Below are positions 41,312 to 50,964 of a stretch of 64,000 nt of DNA, piece by piece (position 1 is the stretch's first letter; each line of letters opens with the position of its first letter). The notes under the pieces are model-generated. The model saw only the letters and a list, made by a program, of their open reading frames with translations, searched no databases and was not told where the DNA came from. The stretch is from Pseudomonas deceptionensis (lineage in GTDB: Bacteria > Pseudomonadota > Gammaproteobacteria > Pseudomonadales > Pseudomonadaceae): contig NZ_FNUD01000002.1 in assembly GCF_900106095.1 (NCBI RefSeq), positions 4,671,501 to 4,735,500 on the forward strand, in the 5' to 3' direction. A program made the translations under genes and the position numbers.

Positions 41312-41550
41312 GGCTCAATCCCTGGAGGTGCTGTCTATTGATAATTCAAAAGTTTCAAGACACAACAAACCGCCTGCGCTTTTAACTTTTAACGTTAGAG
41401 CTGTACGCACTTCTAGGGTTTAAGCATTTGACTGCTCAGGCCCCGTGAGGGTGGAGCATAGCCAGTCAAATAACACGTGCAAGCAAATAGCCATCAGAAT
41501 GCGACGGAACGCTCACGCGCAAGAAAGTTACCAAATGGACGATGCAGACT
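41312..41550. other. Intergenic stretch with a compound hairpin
   Basis: No gene is seen. It contains the promoter side of the BdlA-like gene and a nested hairpin at 41426-41471: outer stem ATTTGACTG / CAGTCAAAT, inner stem TGCTC / GAGCA. No T-run follows on either strand, so it is not a simple terminator. Confidence 0.45.
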
Positions 41551-41583
41551 AAAAAACAGTGGGAGCTCGAGAACCGAGCCCCC
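41551..41583 (-). terminator. Terminator of the 38-residue lysine-rich gene
   Basis: On the minus strand a GC-rich stem (GGGGGCTCG / CGAGCTCCC, one mismatch) is followed by ACTGTTTTTT. It lies 11 bp after the stop codon of the small gene. Its presence supports that gene being real and transcribed. Confidence 0.75.
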
Positions 41584-41593
41584 GACACATCAA

Positions 41594-41710
41594 TCAATGA
41601 CCAAACAATCCGGCGTCGGACTTTTTGGATTTTTTATCAGCGCGTTTTTCATCGGCTGTTTTAGCCGGCTTTTTCTTCGCGGCTTTCTTTGAATCCATAC
41701 CTTTAGCCAT
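41594..41710 (-). CDS. 38-residue lysine-rich small protein
   Basis: This short gene starts MAKGMDSKKAAKKKPAKTAD and continues EKRADKKSKKSDAGLFGH. About a third of its residues are lysine. It has GGAG about 12 bases upstream and its own terminator. Similar 35-45-residue 'MAKG...KKK' proteins ending in GLFGH or similar appear across Pseudomonas without a function. The charge pattern suggests nucleic-acid or ribosome association, which is inference. Confidence 0.75.
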   Translation of the reverse strand: MAKGMDSKKAAKKKPAKTADEKRADKKSKKSDAGLFGH

Positions 41711-41881
41711 GTTATGAGCTCCAGTGTTCAGGGATGTGAGCTCAGGTATAACACTGATCGTGGGGTAACTTTTATTTAAAACCTGTTATTCAAAAAAGAA
41801 TGCTTTATTACCGGCTTTAATTCCGAATCAGCCTCAATATCAAGGCGCAAAGGCGCGATAAAAAACATTCCCTTGTTTGTA

Positions 41882-41887
41882 TATAAT
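41882..41887 (+). promoter_or_regulatory. -10 element of the GNAT gene
   Basis: A perfect TATAAT lies 32 bases before the ATG at 41919. No good -35 is visible 17 bases upstream. Its position inside a longer reading frame (from 41877) argues for the downstream start. Confidence 0.45.
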
Positions 41888-41918
41888 GCGCGCCCCCTCA
41901 CTTTTGGCCTGTGGACTC

Positions 41919-42365
41919 ATGACCGCGATTGTTTATGCCCCGCTTGAAGCGCCTTTATGGCCGTTGATGAACAAGTTTTATCGCTCTCACCAGTCGTCGA
42001 TGAAAGCGGTCAAGGACGCGCAACTGTGGGTCGCCCGCCAGGAGGAGATCATTGCGGGGTTGTGTTTGCGGCCCGTGGCACATGGTTACTGGCTGACCGG
42101 GCTATTTGTCGCGCCGGCACTGCGCGGGCAAGGCGTGGCGGGCGAACTGGTCAGGGGCGCAGCCGCAACCTGTGAAGGCCCGGTCTGGCTGTTCTGCGAC
42201 CCTGAACTGCAAGGCTTCTATGAACATCTGGGCTTCAGCCTGGACGTGGACTTGCCCCACGCCCTGCACGAGCGGCTGGTTCGCTATCAACGCAACAAGG
42301 CGATGATAGCGCTGGGGACTACTCCTTCGTGCCGGGCTCCAGATCCGGGAACAGCACCTCAATAA
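41919..42365 (+). CDS. GNAT-family N-acetyltransferase overlapping def
   Basis: This 148-residue GNAT protein has the motif [21 protein letters not shown] near residue 70 and [18 protein letters not shown] at the C-terminal half. The start [20 protein letters not shown] is chosen because a perfect -10 element overlaps the frame upstream. The last 47 bp run antisense into the 3' end of def; the tail after residue ~131 ([17 protein letters not shown]) is low-complexity and not domain-like, so the original stop may have been lost. Confidence 0.82.
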   Translation: MTAIVYAPLEAPLWPLMNKFYRSHQSSMKAVKDAQLWVARQEEIIAGLCLRPVAHGYWLTGLFVAPALRGQGVAGELVRGAAATCEGPVWLFCDPELQGFYEHLGFSLDVDLPHALHERLVRYQRNKAMIALGTTPSCRAPDPGTAPQ

Positions 42366-42858
42366 AGCCGAACTTGGTGAAATCCTTGATCCGTGACGGG
42401 TACAGGCGGCCGATCAGGTGGTCGCATTCATGTTGCACCACCCTTGCGTGAAAACCTTCGGCCACGCGTACGACCGGCTCACCTTTAGGGGTAAAACCTT
42501 CGTAACGGATCTTGTGAAAACGCTCGACCATCCCGCGCAGGCCGGGCACTGACAGGCAACCTTCCCAGTCTTCTTCTAAAGCCGGGCTCAGCGGCGTGAT
42601 CAGCGGGTTGATCAGGATGGTCTGCGGCACGGCCTCGGCATCCGGGTAACGCTCGCTGTGCTCAAAACCAAAGACCACCAGTTGCAGATCAACGCCGATC
42701 TGAGGCGCTGCCAGACCTACGCCACCCGCGTGCTCCATGGTTTGCAGCATGTCGTCCAGTAACTGCCAAAGCTGCGGCGTGTCGAACATCTCCTCTGGCA
42801 CCGGTTTGGCTACACGCAATAAACGCTCGTCGCCCATTTTCAGAATTTCACGAATCAT
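42319..42858 (-). CDS. def: Peptide deformylase
   Basis: This 179-residue metalloenzyme removes the formyl group from nascent N-terminal methionine. All three motifs are present: [19 protein letters not shown] (metal-binding cysteine) and [12 protein letters not shown] (HExxH-like, here HECDH). Pseudomonads carry several deformylases, and this copy is not beside fmt, so it is a secondary paralogue. It follows the YihY-family gene by 2 bp, which indicates an operon. Confidence 0.93.
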   Translation of the reverse strand: MIREILKMGDERLLRVAKPVPEEMFDTPQLWQLLDDMLQTMEHAGGVGLAAPQIGVDLQLVVFGFEHSERYPDAEAVPQTILINPLITPLSPALEEDWEGCLSVPGLRGMVERFHKIRYEGFTPKGEPVVRVAEGFHARVVQHECDHLIGRLYPSRIKDFTKFGFIEVLFPDLEPGTKE

Positions 42859-42860
42859 GG

Positions 42861-43814
42861 TCAGTTTTCATCAGAAGTGGGTTTAATGGAATGGTCGCGG
42901 CCCAGGCCGGAGACATGGTGCTTTGGATCAGAGTCTTCAGATTCATTGAAGGTTTTCTCACCCGGATTCTTGCCTTCGGCCGACAGATGCTCGATCACGG
43001 CATTCATTTCCGCCCCCAGCAGCAGCACCGCGGACGAGATGTAGAAGTACAGCAACAGCACGATAATCGCGCCGATACTGCCATACATGGCGTTGTAGTC
43101 CGCGAAGGTTTTTACATAAAAAGCAAAACCCAATGACGCCACAATCCACACAACTACCGCCAGCACCGAGCCCGGCGTAATGAAGCGAAATTTCTGCTCT
43201 ACGTCGGGCATCACGTAATACATCACGGCCACGGCGATCATCATCAGCAAAATAACCACCGGCCAGCGCAGTATGGTCCACAGCGTGACCACAAAATCTT
43301 CAAGCCCCACCTGCCCCGCCAGCCAGCTCATCACCTGCGGCCCGAGCACCATCAGCGCAGCGGCAACCAGGAGCATGCCGGCAATGCCTATGGTGTAAAA
43401 AATCGACAGCGGAAAGCGCTTCCAGATGGGCCGCCCTTCAACCACGTCATACGCGGCATTCATCGCGCTCATCATCAACCGCACACCCGCCGAAGCCGTC
43501 CACAGCGCAATCACGATACCCACCGACAGCAATCCGCCCTTGGACTGCTGCAACTGATCGATCACCGGGTTGACCTGCTCCAGCGCTTGGGGCGGCAGCA
43601 CCAATTCGGACTGCAGGCGCAGCCAGGTAAAGAAGTCGGGCAGATGCAAAAAGCCGATCAGTGCGATCAGAAACAGAATGAAGGGGAACAGCGAAAACAA
43701 CATTTGATAGGCCAGTGCCGACGCATAGGTCGACATTTCATCGTCGATGAATTCCTTGACCGTGCGGATCAATACTTTGCCCAAGGGCAGGCCGTTCAAG
43801 CCTGGAACAAACAT
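42861..43814 (-). CDS. YihY/BrkB-family inner-membrane protein
   Basis: This 317-residue protein has six predicted helices and the YihY/UPF0761 core ([20 protein letters not shown] near the N-terminus, [20 protein letters not shown]). The family was once called ribonuclease BN, which is no longer accepted; transport or envelope roles are proposed. The C-terminal 35 residues are charged and disordered. It is probably co-transcribed with def, whose ATG lies 2 bp downstream. Confidence 0.88.
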   Translation of the reverse strand: MFVPGLNGLPLGKVLIRTVKEFIDDEMSTYASALAYQMLFSLFPFILFLIALIGFLHLPDFFTWLRLQSELVLPPQALEQVNPVIDQLQQSKGGLLSVGIVIALWTASAGVRLMMSAMNAAYDVVEGRPIWKRFPLSIFYTIGIAGMLLVAAALMVLGPQVMSWLAGQVGLEDFVVTLWTILRWPVVILLMMIAVAVMYYVMPDVEQKFRFITPGSVLAVVVWIVASLGFAFYVKTFADYNAMYGSIGAIIVLLLYFYISSAVLLLGAEMNAVIEHLSAEGKNPGEKTFNESEDSDPKHHVSGLGRDHSIKPTSDEN

Positions 43815-44094
43815 AGCGTCTCCTTTCGCCGCGTAGTTATTGAGTTCAACACGCCTCCAAGTGAAGGGTTTTACCTAAAAGTAGTTCAATTGGCGACGCT
43901 GAAAACGCGTAACCGCCAAACCAGTGAAAAGGCTACCCCACAGTTGACCCGCGTGCCTCACATCGAGTTTCATTTATTTCTGCCCATCATTTCGTCGTTC
44001 CGTGCAGGTTGGGCTTTATGTTTGCCCCCTAACCCCCGAGAATACGCGACGTACTCAGGCTATGACGCTGAAGATCCGCAATTGTAGGAAGGTT

Positions 44095-44472
44095 ATGAAA
44101 CTCGATAAAAAGCTGGCCATCGCCCGCAGAAACCAGGAACTCGGCGGCGCAGTGCTCGGCGTCAACAACTGCCATTTCGCCGCACTGAACACCAACAAGA
44201 ACATCTGGTGGTTCGATATCCCGTTGGCCCGTCTGGCCGTCGGTCAATACGAATGGGTGCACCTGTTGTTGCACACCCCGAGCACCGACGAATTGCTGCA
44301 CTTGAAGGTAACGACTGCATTCCTGCGCGAAAAACGCGAAGGCATGGTAGTACGTGCGACCCACAAACGTACGCCAACCATGAGCCTTGAACTGAGCGCA
44401 GACAAGGACTCATTCCTGCAGGATGTACGTCCGACAGGTACAGGCGTCAATTTCGCACAGTTCGTACTGTAG
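44095..44472 (+). CDS. Conserved hypothetical protein, 125 residues
   Basis: I do not recognise a named domain. The protein starts MKLDKKLAIARRNQELGGAV with AGGAAGG directly upstream. It is soluble and basic, with WWFDIPLARLAVGQYEWVHL and a lysine/arginine-rich middle (FLREKREGMVVRATHKR). A strong terminator follows 29 bp after the stop, supporting a monocistronic gene. Frames opening at 44002 are rejected because the ribosome site favours 44095. Confidence 0.75.
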   Translation: MKLDKKLAIARRNQELGGAVLGVNNCHFAALNTNKNIWWFDIPLARLAVGQYEWVHLLLHTPSTDELLHLKVTTAFLREKREGMVVRATHKRTPTMSLELSADKDSFLQDVRPTGTGVNFAQFVL

Positions 44473-44500
44473 TCGCGGCCAAAGGCTGCGCGCCAAAACA

Positions 44501-44527
44501 ACAAAGCCCCGCATTGCGGGGCTTTGT
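44501..44527. terminator. Shared terminator between the hypothetical gene and fadD1
   Basis: A 12-bp perfect stem (ACAAAGCCCCGC / GCGGGGCTTTGT) with a short ATT loop lies between two convergent stop codons (44472 and 44542). It can serve both directions, although the T-runs are short. Confidence 0.75.
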
Positions 44528-44541
44528 CGTATCCGGGCCAG

Positions 44542-46233
44542 TTACTTTTTAAGGCCCAGCTTCCTCAGCTCTTCATCTCGCAACTCACGACGCAGGATTT
44601 TGCCCACGTTGGTAGTCGGCAAGCTGTCGCGGAACTCGACGAATTTCGGTGCCTTGTAGGCCGTCAGGTTAGCGCGCATATGAGCCATCACCTGATCCTT
44701 GGTCAGCGTCATGCCCGGCTTGACCACGATAAACACCTTGATCAGCTCACCGGTTTTTTCATCAGGGATACCAATGGCCGCTGACTGCAAGACGCCCGGC
44801 AACGAGGCCATCACATCTTCCAGCTCGTTGGGGTAAACATTGAAGCCCGAGACCAGGATCATGTCTTTTTTGCGATCGACGATACGCATATAGCCATCAG
44901 GCTGAATGATCGCGATATCACCGGACTTCAACCAGCCTTCGCTGTCCATGATTTCGGCGGTCGCGTCAGGACGCTCCCAGTAGCCTTTCATGACCTGCGG
45001 ACCCTTGATGCACAGCTCGCCCACCTCACCCAGAGGCAACTCCTCACCCGCATCGTTGATCACTTTGCACAGGGTCGAAGGCATCGGAATGCCGATAGTG
45101 CCCACCTGGATGTTCTGGATCGGGTTTACCGAGGCCACAGGGCTGGTTTCGGTCATGCCGTAGCCTTCACAGATCGGGCAACCGGTCACGGTTTTCCAGC
45201 GTTCGGCCACTGACAGTTGCAACGCCATGCCGCCCGACAACGTCACCTTGAGGGCTGAAAAGTCCAGCTTGCGGAACGCTTCGTTATTGCACAGCGCCAC
45301 AAACAGGGTATTGAGGCCGACAAAACCGGTGAACTTCCACTTGGACAGTTCTTTAACCATCGCCGGCAAATCACGCGGGTTGCTGATCAGCACGTTATGG
45401 TTGCCGAGCAACATCATCGCCATGCAGTGAAAGGTAAACGCGTAGATGTGGTACAGCGGCAATGGCGTGATCAGGATTTCACACCCCTCATTGAGGTTGG
45501 AGCCCATCAACGCCTTGCACTGCAACATGTTGGCAATCAGGTTACGGTGGCTCAGCATCGCGCCCTTGGCCACGCCCGTGGTGCCGCCGGTGTATTGCAG
45601 CACGGCAACATCACTGCTGACCGGGCTGGCTTCCTTGACCGGCTGGCCCTGCCCTTTGCGCAGCACTTCGTTGAACTTGATGGCCTGGGGCAAGTGATAG
45701 GCCGGAACCATTTTCTTCACATACTTGATGACACTGTTGATCAGCACACGCTTGAAGGGCGACAGCATGTCGGCCACTTCGGTGACGATCACATACTTGA
45801 CCGAGGTCTGCGGCACAACCTTCTCGGCCAGATGCGCCATGTTCGCCAGACAGACCAGCGCCTTGGCGCCGGAGTCCTTGAACTGATGTTCCATTTCCCG
45901 TGCGGTGTACAGCGGGTTGGTATTAACCACGATCAAGCCGGCGCGGATGGCTCCGAACACAGCGATCGGGTATTGCAACAAGTTGGGCAACTGTACGGCG
46001 ATACGATCGCCGGGTTGCAGGTCGGTGTGCTGCTGCAACCAGGCAGCAAAAGCACCCGACTGCTCGTAGAGCTCGCCGTAGGTGATGGTTTTACCGAGGT
46101 TACTGAACGCCGGTTTATCGGCGAAACGCTGGCAAGATTCCCGCAGTACCGTCTGAATATTTGGGTATTCATCCGGGTTGATTTCAGCAGCAATCCCTGT
46201 TGGGTACTTGTCCTTCCAAAAGCCTTCAATCAT
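44542..46233 (-). CDS. fadD1: Long-chain fatty-acid CoA ligase FadD1
   Basis: This 563-residue adenylate-forming enzyme activates fatty acids to acyl-CoA. The ATP-binding YTGGTTGVAKGAML, the linker DRKKDMILVSGFNVYPNELE, and the C-terminal TNVGKILRRELRDE with its catalytic lysine are intact. It lies downstream of the paralogue fadD2 on the same strand, as in P. aeruginosa, so the fadD1 name follows that order. It is separated by 350 bp and fadD2's terminator, so it likely has its own promoter. Confidence 0.94.
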   Translation of the reverse strand: MIEGFWKDKYPTGIAAEINPDEYPNIQTVLRESCQRFADKPAFSNLGKTITYGELYEQSGAFAAWLQQHTDLQPGDRIAVQLPNLLQYPIAVFGAIRAGLIVVNTNPLYTAREMEHQFKDSGAKALVCLANMAHLAEKVVPQTSVKYVIVTEVADMLSPFKRVLINSVIKYVKKMVPAYHLPQAIKFNEVLRKGQGQPVKEASPVSSDVAVLQYTGGTTGVAKGAMLSHRNLIANMLQCKALMGSNLNEGCEILITPLPLYHIYAFTFHCMAMMLLGNHNVLISNPRDLPAMVKELSKWKFTGFVGLNTLFVALCNNEAFRKLDFSALKVTLSGGMALQLSVAERWKTVTGCPICEGYGMTETSPVASVNPIQNIQVGTIGIPMPSTLCKVINDAGEELPLGEVGELCIKGPQVMKGYWERPDATAEIMDSEGWLKSGDIAIIQPDGYMRIVDRKKDMILVSGFNVYPNELEDVMASLPGVLQSAAIGIPDEKTGELIKVFIVVKPGMTLTKDQVMAHMRANLTAYKAPKFVEFRDSLPTTNVGKILRRELRDEELRKLGLKK

Positions 46234-46583
46234 GGAAGCCCACTCCTAAGCGTTGCGAATTCTTCACCGCATTGGCTGCGGTTATTATTTGTGTGATTTT
46301 TATAATGGACAATTCTGGCTTTTACTTGCCTGGAAGTCACAAAGCGCGCCGAGAGTAGCAGCTTTGCCAAAGGGCGCCTAGAGCCAAAAATGGGCTTTAG
46401 AGTCACAAACCTGACTGTAGGACAATCCAAAGTCATCATTAGTACAAAGACTCTATTAGTAACAAAAACGCTCTATGTCGGGCTTTACAGCGCACCTGCC
46501 GAGGCTGCTTCACTCTTATTGCGGCCAAATAAAAACGCCCGCTGCCTTGAGGCTAGCGGGCGTCTGTCGCCAGGTTGAACGAA
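46234..46583 (-). other. Gene-free region between fadD2 and fadD1
   Basis: About 350 bases contain the fadD1 promoter region and the fadD2 terminator at one end. An A+T-rich TATAAAAATCACA lies on the minus strand near 46290-46302 and could be part of the fadD1 promoter. No gene and no recognisable PsrA operator was seen. Confidence 0.45.
46530..46563 (-). terminator. Terminator of fadD2
   Basis: ACGCCCGCT (46535-46543) and AGCGGGCGT (46555-46563) form a stem followed on the minus strand by TTTTTA. It lies 20 bp after the fadD2 stop codon. Confidence 0.8.
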
Positions 46584-48272
<1,689 letters not shown>

Positions 48273-48310
48273 TGTTTTTATCCTCGTACCTGAGCGTGTC
48301 TGGCCGCGTC

Positions 48311-48325
48311 TTTCACTCAGTGAAA
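48311..48325. promoter_or_regulatory. Palindrome upstream of fadD2
   Basis: TTTCACT-C-AGTGAAA is a 7-bp perfect inverted repeat with one central base, 38 bp before the fadD2 start. It could be an operator, but it does not fit the PsrA site I know, and no regulator can be named. Confidence 0.3.
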
Positions 48326-48481
48326 AGCGGAACCTGCGGACGTTAACAGTTATCAAGTTGTAGGCAAATACGGCGATCTTCGCCATTTACATCTTGAATC
48401 TTATTGCTGCGACCACGCCTGTTGAGTGGCCACTGCGCAAATGCGCTATACACTGCTACGACAACAAATAAAGGAACTGCC

Positions 48482-49426
48482 ATGTCCCCTGCGACTTTTT
48501 GGCTGGAGGCGAATGACCGCAGCGGTCTTTTCGTTAACCAGTGGCTGCCGGCAGGCAGCCCCAAAGCCATTGTTTTACTGGATCATGGCATGGCCGAACA
48601 CAGTGGTCGTTATGCCCGCCTGGGCAAAGTGCTGTGTGATGCCGGTTATGGGCTATATGCTCACGACCAGCGTGGCCACGGCAAAACAGCCGAACGTGGA
48701 ACCCTGGGCTACTTTGCCGATAACGATGGCTGGTGTGCGGTGGTCAGTGATGTGGCCAGCCTTAGCCGGCATATCAACCAGACCCATCCGGGAGTGCCGG
48801 TTTTTCTGCTCGGCCACAGCATGGGCAGTTACATCGCCCAGGCCTACTTGATGCATCACAGTGCCAGCCTGCAAGGCGCCATACTCAGTGCTTCGAATTT
48901 CCAGCCAGTGGCGCTGTATCGCGCCGCCAGCCTGATCGCACGTTTCGAGCGTTTGCGTCAGGGGCCCAAAGGCCGCAGTGCGCTGATCGAGTGGTTGTCT
49001 TTCGGCTCGTTCAATAAAGCCTTCAAGCCCAATCGCACGCGGTATGACTGGCTCAGCCGCGATCCGGCCCAGGTCGATGCCTACGCCAGCGACCCCCTGT
49101 GCGGCTTTCGTTGCACCAATCAGCTATGGATCGACCTGCTCGGCGGGTTGCAGCAAATCAGCAAAGCGTCCAATCTGGCTCAAATCGATCCGGGCCTGCC
49201 GTTACTTATAATGGGCGGCGAATGTGATCCGGTGAGTGAAGGCAAGCGTCTCACTGATCTGGCCACGGCTTTGCGAAATGCCGGCAATCGTCAGTTGCAG
49301 CTCAATCTGTACCCGCAAGCGCGGCACGAACTCTTCAACGAAACCAATCGCGACCAAGTGATGGCAGACGTGATTGAGTGGCTCAATCAAGCGTTGAGCC
49401 GCACTCGCCCGCAGCGCAGTGAATGA
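48482..49426 (+). CDS. Alpha/beta hydrolase, lysophospholipase/monoglyceride lipase-like
   Basis: This 314-residue serine hydrolase has the nucleophile elbow LLGHSMGSYIAQA. Its catalytic acid and histidine are expected in MGGECDPVSEG and YPQARHELFNE, as in monoglyceride lipases and PldB-type lysophospholipases. AAGGAAC precedes the start MSPATFWLEANDRSGLFVNQ; upstream frames lack family similarity. Lying beside the fadD genes and phaJ, it probably supplies free fatty acids from acylglycerols. Confidence 0.88.
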   Translation: MSPATFWLEANDRSGLFVNQWLPAGSPKAIVLLDHGMAEHSGRYARLGKVLCDAGYGLYAHDQRGHGKTAERGTLGYFADNDGWCAVVSDVASLSRHINQTHPGVPVFLLGHSMGSYIAQAYLMHHSASLQGAILSASNFQPVALYRAASLIARFERLRQGPKGRSALIEWLSFGSFNKAFKPNRTRYDWLSRDPAQVDAYASDPLCGFRCTNQLWIDLLGGLQQISKASNLAQIDPGLPLLIMGGECDPVSEGKRLTDLATALRNAGNRQLQLNLYPQARHELFNETNRDQVMADVIEWLNQALSRTRPQRSE

Positions 49427-49513
49427 CTTAATACCGATTTCACCTTTCAAGACTTTAAAATCTCTTAAAATCAAAGCTTTAAAACCAAACACTCGTCACA
49501 GGACATGCGCTAG

Positions 49514-49984
49514 ATGACTCAGGTTACCAACACCCCGTACGAAGCCCTCGAAGTCGGCCAGACTGCCAGCTACAGCAAGACCGTCGGAGAGCGCGACATT
49601 CAACTTTTTGCGGCCATGTCCGGCGACCACAACCCGGTGCACCTCGATCCTGTGTTCGCCGCGGGGACCATGTTCAAAGAGCGCATTGCCCACGGCATGT
49701 TCAGTGGCGCATTGATCAGCGCCGCCGTCGCCTGCGAACTGCCTGGGCCGGGCACTATTTATGTCGGCCAGCAAATGAGCTTCCAGAAGCCGGTAAAAAT
49801 CGGTGACACCCTCACCGTGCGCCTGGAAATCCTGGAAAAGATGCCAAAGTTCCGCGTGCGCATCGCCACCCGCGTTTTCAACCAGCACGATGAAATCGTC
49901 GTCGATGGCGAAGCCGAAATCATTGCACCGCGCAAACAACAAACCGTGACCCTGCCGGTACTGCCAGCAATCAGCATCGGTTAA
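49514..49984 (+). CDS. phaJ: (R)-specific enoyl-CoA hydratase, MaoC/PhaJ family
   Basis: This 156-residue single hot-dog-fold protein has the catalytic motif FAAMSGDHNPVHLD (Asp and His) and FKERIAHGMFSGALISAA, the hydratase-2 signature. It converts trans-2-enoyl-CoA from beta-oxidation to (R)-3-hydroxyacyl-CoA, a precursor for polyhydroxyalkanoate. Its place next to fadD1/fadD2 and the lipase matches the P. aeruginosa phaJ1 neighbourhood. A terminator follows directly. Confidence 0.88.
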   Translation: MTQVTNTPYEALEVGQTASYSKTVGERDIQLFAAMSGDHNPVHLDPVFAAGTMFKERIAHGMFSGALISAAVACELPGPGTIYVGQQMSFQKPVKIGDTLTVRLEILEKMPKFRVRIATRVFNQHDEIVVDGEAEIIAPRKQQTVTLPVLPAISIG

Positions 49985-49996
49985 TCCCCACCCATT

Positions 49997-50026
49997 AAAA
50001 AACGCCGGCTGACCGGCGTTTTTTTA
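49997..50026 (+). terminator. Terminator after phaJ
   Basis: ACGCCGG / CCGGCGT form a stem with A-tract on the left and a seven-base T-run on the right. It starts 13 bp after the phaJ stop. The symmetrical flanks may also stop the convergent DUF2383 gene. Confidence 0.9.
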
Positions 50027-50040
50027 TTCAGGCTGGAGCA

Positions 50041-50508
50041 CTAGGCGCGAGCGCGAGCCTCGTTGCGCAGAGCCTTGACCTGATCGTGATTGCGTTGCAC
50101 GCCATGCAGTTGGCGCTCTACCAGATCACGAATACCTACCAGGTTGTGCTTGCTGATTTTCTCCAGCGCTTCTTTATAAGCCTTCAGCGCATGGTCTTCG
50201 CCGCGCTCGGCTTCGTTGAGCACCGCCTCTTCACCTTTGCCGGTAAACACGGATTTGACGTCTACCCAACGGCGGTGCAAGTCGCCGGCCACGCTGGTGC
50301 TGGTCTCAGGGTCGCCGCCCAAGGCACGTACCTGGGCCTGCAACTCGGCCGCTGCGGCTGCGCATTCGGCAGAACGCTTGGCAAACAGCGCTTTGAGTTC
50401 CGGGTGTTTGATATCTTCAGCGCAGGTCTTGAAGCCTTCCTGGCCATCTTTGCTGGTTTCGATCAAATCGTTCAGGACGCTAATGGCTTCTTTATTAAGG
50501 TCAGTCAT
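50041..50508 (-). CDS. DUF2383 (PA2169-family) four-helix-bundle protein
   Basis: This 155-residue, all-helical, ferritin-like protein starts MTDLNKEAISVLNDLIETSK. Conserved acidic/histidine positions are spread through ETSKDGQEGFKTCAEDI and NEAERGEDHALKAYKEAL. The family is often stress-induced in Pseudomonas; its function is unknown and a metal-binding role is possible. GGAA sits before the start. It is convergent with phaJ. Confidence 0.88.
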   Translation of the reverse strand: MTDLNKEAISVLNDLIETSKDGQEGFKTCAEDIKHPELKALFAKRSAECAAAAAELQAQVRALGGDPETSTSVAGDLHRRWVDVKSVFTGKGEEAVLNEAERGEDHALKAYKEALEKISKHNLVGIRDLVERQLHGVQRNHDQVKALRNEARARA

Positions 50509-50715
50509 TGTTCAATTCCTTACAAGGTTGAGGATCGTGCAATAGAGTTTGCAGTCCTCATGCCAGCTTTCTAACAAAATAAAATCCTTATTAATCAGCG
50601 CCTTAAGTAATTAACAAATATCTGTATCCGGTTTATTTGCATGACCTGTCAATTGGCCTTCATGCAAATTGCCTGTATTTTTCACACCATGGCTCCACGC
50701 ACTGAAGGCCCCTGC

Positions 50716-50952
50716 ATGAACCCCGAAAAGCTCGAACTGCTGGTGACACGCGAAATGCCCTTCGGCAAATACAAAGGCCGAATCATCGCTGACCTGCCAG
50801 GCCAGTACCTGAACTGGTTTGCCCGCGAAGGCTTCCCCCACGGCGAGCTGGGCGGGTTGCTGGCCCTGATGCAAGAGATCGATCACAACGGCCTGTCGGA
50901 CCTGCTCGACCCGTTGCGCGCCAAACACTCAAAGCCCAAACCTCGCCACTGA
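50716..50952 (+). CDS. DUF3820 small protein
   Basis: This 78-residue protein contains the DUF3820 core TREMPFGKYKGRIIADLPGQ and YLNWFAREGFPHGELGGLL. The family (YihD/exonuclease-associated type) is uncharacterised. The start MNPEKLELL at 50716 has GAAGG upstream; the frame from 50641 adds a cysteine-containing leader without support. The next gene starts 12 bp after its stop, so the two may be one unit. Confidence 0.85.
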   Translation: MNPEKLELLVTREMPFGKYKGRIIADLPGQYLNWFAREGFPHGELGGLLALMQEIDHNGLSDLLDPLRAKHSKPKPRH

Positions 50953-50964
50953 CAGAGTTGCCCC

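Noticed and set aside
48273-48386. 38-residue N-terminal extension of FadD2
   Set aside because: FadD1 starts at the equivalent of MQPDFWNDK, and a ribosome site precedes that ATG.
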